Shown here in pieces: positions 48,901 to 56,593 of a stretch of DNA of 64,000 bases. The notes below the pieces were generated by a model. That model was not told where the DNA came from. It saw only the letters and a list, made by a program, of their open reading frames with translations, and ran no database searches. Made by a program: the position numbers and the translations under genes. This stretch comes from Amphritea atlantica (GTDB lineage Bacteria; Pseudomonadota; Gammaproteobacteria; Pseudomonadales; Balneatricaceae): the NCBI RefSeq assembly GCF_018860855.1, contig NZ_JAHKQE010000014.1:1-64000 (forward strand), given 5' to 3'. Numbering within the stretch: position 1 is the stretch's first letter; each line of letters opens with the position of its first letter.

Positions 48901-51900
48901 TAACCACTCGTCAGCAGAGTGTTGCTGGTTATTGTTATCAGGCCACCACTGAGGATTGCCGGCCATTAATAGATCAATCCAGTCAGCCTGCTTGGGTGCA
49001 ATGATAAGTATTATTGCATTACTGTCTGTGATGGACTGTAAGTGGCGCATGAAAAGGTCAAAATCAGGTTGGCAGGCACCATTCAGGTTAATAATAACGA
49101 GTTGATGATAAGTGCAATGCGCAGTATCGACATCGAGTAATGATTGGGTTCTGAGTAAGGGGTAGTCTTCTTGTAGTTGCTCTGCTTTATCGATTGCGTC
49201 TTGTTTGAGACTGCAAAACGTATAGTCGCTACGGGTAAAGTCGAGCTTAGCGCAGAGCTGGCGTGCAAACTCTGGCGATTCAATGCCGGCTTCGAGGACT
49301 CGGATTCGTTGTCCTGGCTGCTGATCTTTTAATTGCTCAATCAGTTGATACAGCTGCGAACTTATATCATGGATAATTAACGAATTTTGCCGAGCATTCA
49401 GTAGCTCTGCATAGGTCGTTAAATCAAGGTCTAAGTCATCACAAGAGCGTTCAGCCGTGAGTAACTTTTTCAGGTGTAAGCCAAACCTGCCCATTGTTTG
49501 CGTAATAAAAAAGTAGTCAGGATAATCACGCGTCATCATCTTCCAGATCACATCGGAATGAACGGTATCATCCGCACTTTGATGAACAACTTGCCACTCA
49601 TCTTCTGTCGCTCTAACCATCTCCCTTTCAAGGGCGTAATGAATAATATAAGACAATAGTTGTCCTGCATCAGGACTCAACAGGCTGAGTTGTTCTTTAT
49701 AAGATTGCGTGAGGTTATTCTCACACTCAAGCTCAATGAGTGTTTCATATACAAAAGCCGACCCTAGTGCCTCAAAAAGAGGCTCCACTTCTTGAGTATA
49801 CTGTTGTGATTTGGCTAATGATGCTTCTGTTAAGGTGTTGCCGATCTGTGCTGTTATATCGGGTAACAGAAACCTTCCAGGAATTTGGGCGGGTACAGCT
49901 GTTAAGTGGTAATCGAGAAAGTCTACCCGTTGGGCTGCTGATTTATTGACGCGAACGGCTCTAAAGCGGGTTTCTTTCAGCGCAGCAACCTGCACACCAT
50001 TCTCATCAAAGAGTGAGAATTCCGCTGTGATCGAGTGCGGCGAACGCTTTAGTAATGAGGCTTTAGCCAGGTGCAGTTTATGTGCACCAGTGCGTACAAA
50101 TATTCGGCCAATTTTGGTAGGGACATAAGCAATCCCTTGGTTGGTTGATAGCTGATCTTTCAGGAAGTGAATGATTAGTTGGAACGCGCAGTCGAGTTGA
50201 CCTGGGTGTAGGGTATATTCTGGGTGTAGCTGCGGCGTAAATACAGCGAGGACTTCTGTGCTGTCTACCCAGCCATGGCTGATTGTCTGAAATGCAGGGC
50301 CATAATTAAGCCCTGCTTTACGGTTGAGCTCTAGATGAGACGCCAAGTTGAAGTCAGGGTTTGTTATAGGCAATACTGGCGATTTCTCTGACAGATGCAG
50401 GCTGGTAGGCGCTTTAAGGTAGCGCCCAGTTGCATTCTCTGACCATGCTTCTCCCGTCACATATTCACGACTATTAATAGTGATATGACCAGTATTTGGG
50501 TTTAACGATACCCTGATTTTTTTGCAGCTATTATCATCGAGCAATAGTGGCGTTTTGATCTCCAACTCTTCAAGTTCAATAACAGATGTCTCTGTTTTTG
50601 TGGTTGTGAGTGCTGTCGCTGCAAACATTAACTCAGCAAAACCAGCACCTGGGAAAACTATATTGTCTCCCACGGCATGGTCTGCTAGCCAAGGGTAATC
50701 TCCGGTATCAAGGGTATTTTCCCATGTGTTTTCTATCTGCTTAACTGGATAACCAAGAAGAGGGTGCTGCTTATCACGCATTAGCATGCCGCTAGCTTCA
50801 GCGGTCGTTTTATGCCAAAAGCGTTCACGTTGCCATGGATAAGCCGGTGTTTGAATGACTTTGCCAATGGTAGGAAATAGCTGGGCTATATCTGTCGATT
50901 GCTGATCTGTTAGATTAATAATGACATTGGATAAGGTGTGTTCAATGTTCTCAATTGAGTCATTATTTCTAGTGATAGTGCCTAATACTAGACCGTCGTG
51001 ATCGGTATTTTTTAAGGCATCATTTAAGTAGCTTTTGAGTACTGGGTGGGCACCTACTTCGATAAAAGTAGTAATGCCTTCGTTAATTAGGTTTTCTATT
51101 GAACTTTGGAATTGAACGGGCTTTCTAATATTATCCCACCAATAATTGGCACCTAAGTGTGTGCCTGATAGAAATTCACCCGTGACAGTGGAGTAGAAAG
51201 GGAGCGTACTAACATTAGCGTTAATCTTAGCAAGGCTATCGATCACTTGTGATTTAACACTGTCCATTGCTCGGCTATGGAATGCGTAGTTAAGGTTAAG
51301 GCGACGATAGAAGGTACCTTGCTGTTCTAATAAGCCTTCGAAGATAGATAGTTGCTCTGGGTTACCGGCTAAAGTGATGCCTCTGAAGCTGTTAATACCG
51401 GCTAACTCGACGTTGTCGAGGTTATATTCTTGTAACCATGCGGCCGCCGTGCTGGCGTCTAGGCCTGCTGCTGTCATCTCTCCTAGGCCTGCCGTAAGTC
51501 CCTGATATTTACTTCGATAATAAATAACATGGACAGCATCTTCGAGAGAGAGTGATCCACTAGCCCAAGCGGCAGCTACTTCGCCCACACTATGGCCGGT
51601 GACAGCGTTGGCTGAGATCATCTGCTCTTTAAGGATCTCAGTGATGCCGACTTGGAGTGCAAATAGTGCTGGTTGCGCTATTTCTGTTTGAGAAAAACGC
51701 TCCTTTCCATTCTCGCCTGATAGTTCACCACAAAGAGAGAAGCCTGCAAGAGGCTGGAAGATCGTATCGATTTTTTTGATGGCAGCACGAAAAGTCTCTG
51801 AGGTTTTTAACAGAGTACGTCCCATTGTTTCCCATTGGCAGCCATTACCAGAATAAACAAATGCAATATCTGAACGTGGTTTGTCGAGATAAAAAGGAGG

Positions 51901-53472
51901 TGTTTCTTCCACTGTCAAAGCACGAAGTTTACGTAATGCGCTTGATTTATCTTTGGCCCAAACAACATGTGCAATGGAGTGACGTTCTTTACGGAAAAAG
52001 TAATGGTAGGCCGTATCGTAAAAAGAGATATCATCGGACTCAAGCAGGGTAGCCGTTTGCTTGAGTGAGTTCTGTAGCGCTTGGCTGTCGCGTGCGCTGA
52101 CAATTAATGGCAAAGACTGCGCTTTCTCGAACTCTTGTTTTAGTGTTTGTGCTTGGTTCGGTAAGGCTTGGTTAGCAGCATCTGTTTGTGGTGGCGATTG
52201 CAGTATGACATGCGCATTGGCACCACCAAAACCAAAGGAGTTAACACCAATAGTGATTAAGCCTTCGTTTTTTAAAGGCATATTTTCAGAAACAACTCGA
52301 ATATTCCATTCATCAAAGTGGATGTTCGGGTTGGGGGTTTTCATGCTAATTGTTGCTGGAACTAGCCTATGCTTTATAGAGTAAAGTGCTTTGGCTAGAC
52401 CCGCGACCCCTGATGCGGTCTCCATATGTCCAAGATTACTTTTTATTGAACCGATAGGAAGAGGTGTGCTTCTATTTTGAGCTAAAGCAAGGCCTATCGC
52501 ACGAGTCTCTATAGGGTCGCCGACGGCAGTTCCGGTACCATGAGCTTCAAGGTAATCGATTTGCTCTACGGAGATTTCAGCATTTTGATAGGTTTTTGCC
52601 ATTAATGTTGCTTGCGCATCTGGGTTAGGTAAGGTCAAGCCAGACTTATAACCGTCAGTGTTAACGCCGGAACCCGCGGCTATCGCAATGATCTCATCGC
52701 CATCTCTTAGGGCTGCCTCATAATCTTTAAGGAAGAACAGCCCGCCTCCTTCAGAACGAACATAGCCATCAGCAGATTGATCAAAAACTTGGCAGCGACC
52801 TGTCGGAGAGAGCATGGTTGCCTTTGAGAATGCAATAAAACCATAGGGGTGCAAGTGGAGGCAAATCCCACCGGCTAATGCTTGCTCTATCTCTCCGGAA
52901 CGAATGGCGTTGCATGCTTGGTGAAAAGCGAACATAGATGATGAGCATGCGGTATCAATGGCAAGACTAGGGCCATGTAGGTCAAACAGGTATGATATAC
53001 GGTTGGCTGCTATGCTGGTGGTGTTTCCTGTAGAAATGGATGAATCACCAATTGTTAAGTCTTCAGCAAAACGGTAGGCGTAATCTGATCCTGAAATACC
53101 TACAAATACTCCGCAATCACTTCCTCTTAAGCTAGAGGGAGTATGGCCAGTGCTTTCAATCGCTTCCCAGGCGAGTTCCAGTAAAATTCTTTGCTGTGGG
53201 TCGATTAAAGAGGCTTCTCGAGGAGAAATACCAAAAAAACTAGCATCGAAGCCGGAAACATCACCTATTGAACCGGCAGCGAATGTATAGCTTGTACCGG
53301 GATGTTTCTTATCTGGATGCTCATAAGCATCGGACCAACGGCCTTCTTCAACATGAGTAACAAGGTTTTTGTTTTCGACAAGGTTATCCCAGATAGTGTT
53401 ATTGGGGGACCCAGGAAACCTGAATGAGGTTCCAATAATAGCGATGCGTTTTTCCATGACTGTAATTTGCAT
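45922..53472 (-). CDS. Highly reducing type I polyketide synthase (KS-AT-DH-psiMT-ER-KR-ACP)
   Basis: 2516 residues. KS about 5-430 (DTACSSSMFAFH, EAHGTGTAVGDP, NLGHMETASG). AT about 535-850 (VYSGNGCQWETMGR, GHSVGEVAAAW, YAFHSRAMD, suggesting malonyl). DH about 910-1190 (HAVGDNIVFPGAGF; GQLDCAFQ). A region at 1290-1560 resembles a C-methyltransferase but its SAM motif reads VLEAGIESPE, so it is probably inactive. ER about 1815-2125 (NFRDIMYTLG; IHGAAGGVGIAA). KR about 2140-2330 (YLVTGGLGGFG; SSYVAANHSL). ACP about 2415-2490 (MGLDSLMGVEL). No thioesterase or terminal reductase. This layout makes a fully reduced alkyl chain iteratively, released here probably by the AONS. Met6 is an alternative start. 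Confidence 0.95.
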   Translation of the reverse strand: MQITVMEKRIAIIGTSFRFPGSPNNTIWDNLVENKNLVTHVEEGRWSDAYEHPDKKHPGTSYTFAAGSIGDVSGFDASFFGISPREASLIDPQQRILLELAWEAIESTGHTPSSLRGSDCGVFVGISGSDYAYRFAEDLTIGDSSISTGNTTSIAANRISYLFDLHGPSLAIDTACSSSMFAFHQACNAIRSGEIEQALAGGICLHLHPYGFIAFSKATMLSPTGRCQVFDQSADGYVRSEGGGLFFLKDYEAALRDGDEIIAIAAGSGVNTDGYKSGLTLPNPDAQATLMAKTYQNAEISVEQIDYLEAHGTGTAVGDPIETRAIGLALAQNRSTPLPIGSIKSNLGHMETASGVAGLAKALYSIKHRLVPATISMKTPNPNIHFDEWNIRVVSENMPLKNEGLITIGVNSFGFGGANAHVILQSPPQTDAANQALPNQAQTLKQEFEKAQSLPLIVSARDSQALQNSLKQTATLLESDDISFYDTAYHYFFRKERHSIAHVVWAKDKSSALRKLRALTVEETPPFYLDKPRSDIAFVYSGNGCQWETMGRTLLKTSETFRAAIKKIDTIFQPLAGFSLCGELSGENGKERFSQTEIAQPALFALQVGITEILKEQMISANAVTGHSVGEVAAAWASGSLSLEDAVHVIYYRSKYQGLTAGLGEMTAAGLDASTAAAWLQEYNLDNVELAGINSFRGITLAGNPEQLSIFEGLLEQQGTFYRRLNLNYAFHSRAMDSVKSQVIDSLAKINANVSTLPFYSTVTGEFLSGTHLGANYWWDNIRKPVQFQSSIENLINEGITTFIEVGAHPVLKSYLNDALKNTDHDGLVLGTITRNNDSIENIEHTLSNVIINLTDQQSTDIAQLFPTIGKVIQTPAYPWQRERFWHKTTAEASGMLMRDKQHPLLGYPVKQIENTWENTLDTGDYPWLADHAVGDNIVFPGAGFAELMFAATALTTTKTETSVIELEELEIKTPLLLDDNSCKKIRVSLNPNTGHITINSREYVTGEAWSENATGRYLKAPTSLHLSEKSPVLPITNPDFNLASHLELNRKAGLNYGPAFQTISHGWVDSTEVLAVFTPQLHPEYTLHPGQLDCAFQLIIHFLKDQLSTNQGIAYVPTKIGRIFVRTGAHKLHLAKASLLKRSPHSITAEFSLFDENGVQVAALKETRFRAVRVNKSAAQRVDFLDYHLTAVPAQIPGRFLLPDITAQIGNTLTEASLAKSQQYTQEVEPLFEALGSAFVYETLIELECENNLTQSYKEQLSLLSPDAGQLLSYIIHYALEREMVRATEDEWQVVHQSADDTVHSDVIWKMMTRDYPDYFFITQTMGRFGLHLKKLLTAERSCDDLDLDLTTYAELLNARQNSLIIHDISSQLYQLIEQLKDQQPGQRIRVLEAGIESPEFARQLCAKLDFTRSDYTFCSLKQDAIDKAEQLQEDYPLLRTQSLLDVDTAHCTYHQLVIINLNGACQPDFDLFMRHLQSITDSNAIILIIAPKQADWIDLLMAGNPQWWPDNNNQQHSADEWLDIFTTAGLQNLHTIERYENSSVSIICAQAPTKESPVAAHPIAINTATKVQSWLIIHDENNSLVQSALVEDSKAALTESSSLLQQQSISTKTLAETDAQDLLSTWIEKYGAKTENILFLSGLHERNNFEHLSSRCKALNTLFNAAQSAPEPITLWVITQGVACTYPCDDPHAQFNTSTTADDAALWGFARTLMNEATQVNIRLIDITTLPASPSLLSSLHAEFLNPSHENELFLDQQGCRYAPRLRKESLTHNKTDSLSAAHKQDFYLGFELPGQLKNLHWFTKPTHSLSAQDIRVNVKATGLNFRDIMYTLGLLSDEAIENGFAGPTLGFEFAGEVTEVGSSVTDYKAGDLVVGFGPASFSNSVITQSSAIAHIPQGISFEAAATIPSTFFTVYYAMHYLGRLEPGEKVLIHGAAGGVGIAAIQIAQWIGAEIYATVGSDSKRDFLTMMGVEHIYDSRSLTYAEEILVATDERGVDVVLNSLAGEAINQNFRVLKPFGRFLELGKRDFYENTQIGLRPFRNNISYFGIDADQLMQEKPALTHRLFQEMMQLFKDEILFPLPYTRFDANYVVDAFRFMQQAKQIGKIVVSYEQEVLTRAPKEAVKKPQKLKLSENASYLVTGGLGGFGLKTAQWLVSLGAKNLILISRGGPRSDEALTALAEFEQQGISVMAEACDVSDRDALSALLTKAAKQMPPIKGLVHAAAVIEDSLAANLSNEQIDRVLTPKIAGAKWLDELTDSLDLEFFVLYSSATTLLGNPGQSSYVAANHSLEALTANRRLRGKPATCPRWGAIDDVGFLARNEKIKDALQSRIGGKALASEIALNTLEQMLLNNIGSMGVLEFDWGPLNRFLPTSNQEKFREVALSSHDSENEDDSRLELSELLTMTDAELTDTIQALLTAKLSQILMISEEKLDMNRSMYDMGLDSLMGVELMSAIESLLGVTISVMALSETPTLAKLSARIVAQLRGEHQEEADMVNHVIGQHMAEGDSPK

Positions 53473-54040
53473 TCCTCTAAATTAGCTGCGCGTATTATAC
53501 GTGGAATTAGTGAACTTATAAGCCATTGCTAGTTGTAGTATAAGTGTATTTACATTGGCCTGATATAAATGAAAATAGACCTCAATATTAGCCAGCCATA
53601 ACGATTTTGTTTGTGCTTTGCTTGTTCATACTTTACCACTACGTGAAGTTTATTAAAGGATATATCCCTTTTGATATGACTGAGCAGTGTTAGTAAGTGT
53701 AGTCGTTTTGAATAGGTAAGCGTGTAACGAGTAAGAGAAGGATCTCGTTTGAATTTTTCAAGGATTGCGGCTATCCATGTAGCAAATGTACGAGCACATA
53801 AAATATATATCCCACGACAACAAGTTACGAGATTAACACGCATATTATCGGCATGGTTCGCTTCTATGGATCCTATAAATACGTTATGTACTTTCTCTAA
53901 AAACACTCGGTTCCATCCGGTTGTTATCTACTAAAGGAATTATCTCACTTCGATTCAGTTTTTTATATGGGTAGTGGAATCGTATTACTGTTTTTATCTC
54001 TTGTTTTTTATGAATAATTTTTTGGCTTGTAGCTGCCAGA
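53473..54040. other. Intergenic region upstream of the PKS
   Basis: About 570 bp with no gene I can support. A 118-codon leftward open frame (53550-53906) lacks recognisable content and a ribosome site. The region holds the probable promoter of the PKS-AONS-kpsS transcript. Confidence 0.6.
53494..53522 (-). promoter_or_regulatory. Possible promoter of the PKS operon
   Basis: Reading leftward, a perfect TATAAT (53494-53499) sits 22 bp before the PKS start. The -35 at 17 bp spacing is CTTATA, only 3 of 6 matches. Weak call. Confidence 0.35.
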
Positions 54041-54353
54041 GAGTGAGTCGAGCTTTTTCTATTGGGTGTTAAGAGAAGGGTGGGCCTTGCAGGACTTTAA
54101 CACTGTGACCGATACATCTCTATTGAAGAGTGAGTCGAGCTTTTTCTATTGGGTATTAAGAGAAGGGTGGTGGGCCTTGCAGGACCTGAACCTGTGACCG
54201 ATACAGCTCTATTGAAGAGTGAGTCGAGTTTTTTCTATTGGGTGTTAAGAGAAGGGTGGTGGGCCTTGCAGGACTTGAACCTGCGACCGATACATCTCTA
54301 TTGAAGAGTGAGTCGAGTTCTTTTTCTGTGAGGATTATAGAGTACAGTAAAGG
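54041..54353 (-). repeat. Tandem ~90-bp units carrying tRNA-Ile2 3'-half copies
   Basis: Three units (gggcc blocks at 54081, 54171 and 54260) repeat the 3' half of the adjacent tRNA: variable loop, T arm and 3' acceptor strand. The two nearer copies also keep CCA. Each also retains CTCGACTCA from the anticodon arm, but then carries an 18-nt replacement with the small hairpin CTCT-TCAAT-AGAG. The 5' half is missing. They are pseudo-tRNA fragments directly downstream of the intact gene. Confidence 0.88.
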
Positions 54354-54430
54354 TGGTGGGCCTTGCAGGACTTGAACCTGCGACCGATCGATTATGAGTC
54401 GAGCGCTCTAACCAACTGAGCTAAAGGCCC
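54354..54430 (-). tRNA. tRNA-Ile2 (anticodon CAU, lysidine-modified)
   Basis: A 77-nt tRNA including encoded CCA. The acceptor stem pairs GGGCCTT with AAGGCCC, the D arm is GCTC/GAGC, the anticodon loop is CTCATAA, and the T arm is GCAGG-TTCAAGT-CCTGC. The sequence matches the E. coli ileX pattern (not initiator or elongator Met), and ileX also sits close to rpoD. Anticodon-stem position 27-43 is a C-T mismatch. The 3' end faces the polysaccharide island. Confidence 0.93.
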
Positions 54431-54497
54431 CCATGGGATTTGGCTGTGATTACTTTCGTGCTAACGGTAAGTCGTATGACTGTTATGTTAACTAAGG

Positions 54498-54551
54498 TAA
54501 AAGCCACTCTCTGGGAGAGGACGCCCATAATACCACAGGATATTATGGGCG
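54498..54551 (-). terminator. Hairpins downstream of rpoD (probable terminator)
   Basis: Reading leftward after the rpoD stop, a perfect 11-bp stem (cgcccataata/tattatgggcg, 54522-54532 and 54541-54551, 8-nt loop) is followed by a second hairpin CTCTC-CCA-GAGAG and then TGGCTTTT. The second one has the terminator shape. Confidence 0.65.
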
Positions 54552-54573
54552 CAACGGTCTGATTTAAAAGATT

Positions 54574-56379
54574 TTAATGTTCGTCAAGGAAACTGCGCAG
54601 ATGGTCTGAGCGGCTAGGGTGACGCAGCTTGCGAAGTGCTTTAGCTTCAATCTGACGGATACGCTCACGGGTTACATCGAACTGCTTACCGACCTCTTCA
54701 AGGGTGTGGTCAGTATTCATGTTAATGCCGAAACGCATACGCAGGACTTTGGCTTCACGGGCTGTTAAGCCTGCTAGAACGTCTTTAGTCGCTTCACGTA
54801 GACCTTCACCGGTGGCAGAGTCTACAGGGGAATCAATAGTGATATCCTCGATAAAGTCGCCTAAGCTTGAATCTTCATCGTCCCCGATAGGGGTTTCCAT
54901 GGAGATAGGCTCTTTGGCTATTTTCAGCACCTTGCGGATCTTATCTTCCGGCATATCCATGCGTTCGGCCAGCTCTTCCGGAGAGGGCTCGCGACCCATT
55001 TCCTGAAGCATCTGACGGGAGATACGATTCAGCTTGTTGATCGTTTCGATCATGTGTACCGGAATACGAATAGTCCGTGCTTGGTCGGCAATCGAGCGAG
55101 TAATAGCCTGACGAATCCACCAAGTTGCATAGGTGGAGAATTTGTAACCACGACGGTATTCAAACTTATCCACTGCTTTCATCAAGCCGATGTTGCCTTC
55201 CTGAATAAGATCAAGGAATTGCAAACCGCGGTTGGTGTATTTTTTCGCGATAGAGATAACCAAGCGAAGGTTGGCTTCAACCATCTCTTTCTTCGCTCTA
55301 CGGGCACGGGCTTCACCGATCGACATGCGACGGTTAACCTCCTTCATCTCGTTGAGTGTCAGATGGATATCTTGTTCTGAATGAACCAGTTTTTTCTGTG
55401 CACGGCGCAGTTCAATCTCATGACGTCGGAGTATTTTTGCGTAATCCGTATCAGCGTTAAGTAGATTGTCTAGCCATTCACTATTGGTCTCGTTGCCCGG
55501 AAACTCTTTGATAAACTGACGACGGGGCATTTTTGCACGCTGGGTGCAAATCTGCATAATCGTACGTTCCTGCTTACGAATCTTATCAATAGAGCTGCGC
55601 ACATTCGTTACTAGCATATCGTAATAACGTGGCGACAGCTTGATTGGTGAAAAGGCACCTGCTAGTTCTTCAAAAGCTTTGGCAGCGGTTTTGCTATTAC
55701 GACCTTCTTTTGCGACGGCTTTTTGGTAAGTGCTAAACGTGCTGCGCAATAGTGTAAAACGTCGCTTGGCTTCTTCTGGATCCGGGCCGCGTTCTTTCTC
55801 TTCGTCATCATCGTCATCGCTAGCCGCTTCGGCTTGCTGCGCTGCAGATGGGATTTCGACACCGTCATCAGGATCGATATAACCACTGAAAATATCGCTT
55901 AAGCGACCTTCTTCTTCAACGGTATGATCATAGGCGGCAAGGATGGCATCAACGGAACCCGGAAATGCAGCTAAACCGGCCATCACTTCACGTAGGCCTT
56001 CTTCGATCCGCTTAGCTATCTCGATTTCGCCTTGACGCGTCAGGAGTTCAACCGTCCCCATTTCACGCATATACATGCGTACAGGGTCGGTAGTACGGCC
56101 AGCGTCTGACTCCACCGCAGCCAATGCGGCAACGGCTTCTTCATCTGCTTCTTGAGCGGAGTCGCCTTCGGTCATCAGCAGGGTTTCTGCGTCTGGCGCT
56201 TCTTCGGTGACCGAGATACCCATATCGTTGATCATACGGATTATATCTTCGACCTGGTCCGGATCAGCAATATCTTCTGGCAGATGGTCATTAACTTCAG
56301 CATAGGTAAGGTAGCCTTGTTCCTTACCTCTTGCGATCAATTCCTTGAGGCGTGACTGCTGCTTTGAGGTATCTGACAT
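54574..56379 (-). CDS. rpoD: RNA polymerase sigma factor RpoD (sigma-70)
   Basis: The primary sigma factor, 601 residues. Region 1.1 is at the N-terminus ([20 protein letters not shown]), 1.2 at [21 protein letters not shown], and an acidic non-conserved region lies around 180-200. Region 2 has [19 protein letters not shown] and [14 protein letters not shown], and region 4 ends with [21 protein letters not shown]. It is the last gene of the rpsU-yqeY-dnaG-rpoD macromolecular synthesis cluster and has a probable heat-shock promoter just upstream. Confidence 0.98.
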   Translation of the reverse strand: MSDTSKQQSRLKELIARGKEQGYLTYAEVNDHLPEDIADPDQVEDIIRMINDMGISVTEEAPDAETLLMTEGDSAQEADEEAVAALAAVESDAGRTTDPVRMYMREMGTVELLTRQGEIEIAKRIEEGLREVMAGLAAFPGSVDAILAAYDHTVEEEGRLSDIFSGYIDPDDGVEIPSAAQQAEAASDDDDDEEKERGPDPEEAKRRFTLLRSTFSTYQKAVAKEGRNSKTAAKAFEELAGAFSPIKLSPRYYDMLVTNVRSSIDKIRKQERTIMQICTQRAKMPRRQFIKEFPGNETNSEWLDNLLNADTDYAKILRRHEIELRRAQKKLVHSEQDIHLTLNEMKEVNRRMSIGEARARRAKKEMVEANLRLVISIAKKYTNRGLQFLDLIQEGNIGLMKAVDKFEYRRGYKFSTYATWWIRQAITRSIADQARTIRIPVHMIETINKLNRISRQMLQEMGREPSPEELAERMDMPEDKIRKVLKIAKEPISMETPIGDDEDSSLGDFIEDITIDSPVDSATGEGLREATKDVLAGLTAREAKVLRMRFGINMNTDHTLEEVGKQFDVTRERIRQIEAKALRKLRHPSRSDHLRSFLDEH

Positions 56380-56559
56380 AATTGCCCTTCAGTGATGACA
56401 AAAGTGAAAAAAATTAGCCCGATATTATAGCGATTTCGGGTGGGGAATTCTACAGACGGCCTAAACTTATAAGGATCATTCCCCTATAAAAGTAGACTAT
56501 TTTCAATGCACTGGGGCAGAAAGGTGAAAATAAGTCTGAGTTTTCTCTGTGGATTAATT

Positions 56560-56585
56560 ATGGGGGTGGTTTGACTAATTTCAAG
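56560..56585 (-). promoter_or_regulatory. Sigma-32 (heat-shock) promoter upstream of rpoD
   Basis: Reading leftward, CTTGAAA (56579-56585) and CCCCAT (56560-56565) are separated by exactly 13 bp, the spacing and sequence expected for RpoH-dependent promoters. It begins about 10 bp past the dnaG stop and about 180 bp before rpoD. E. coli rpoD is also transcribed from an internal heat-shock promoter, located in dnaG. Confidence 0.75.
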
Positions 56586-56593
56586 GTGGAGGG

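Noticed and set aside
53550-53906. Leftward 118-codon open frame upstream of the PKS
   Set aside because: No ribosome site, no recognised domain and atypical composition; most likely a chance frame in the spacer.
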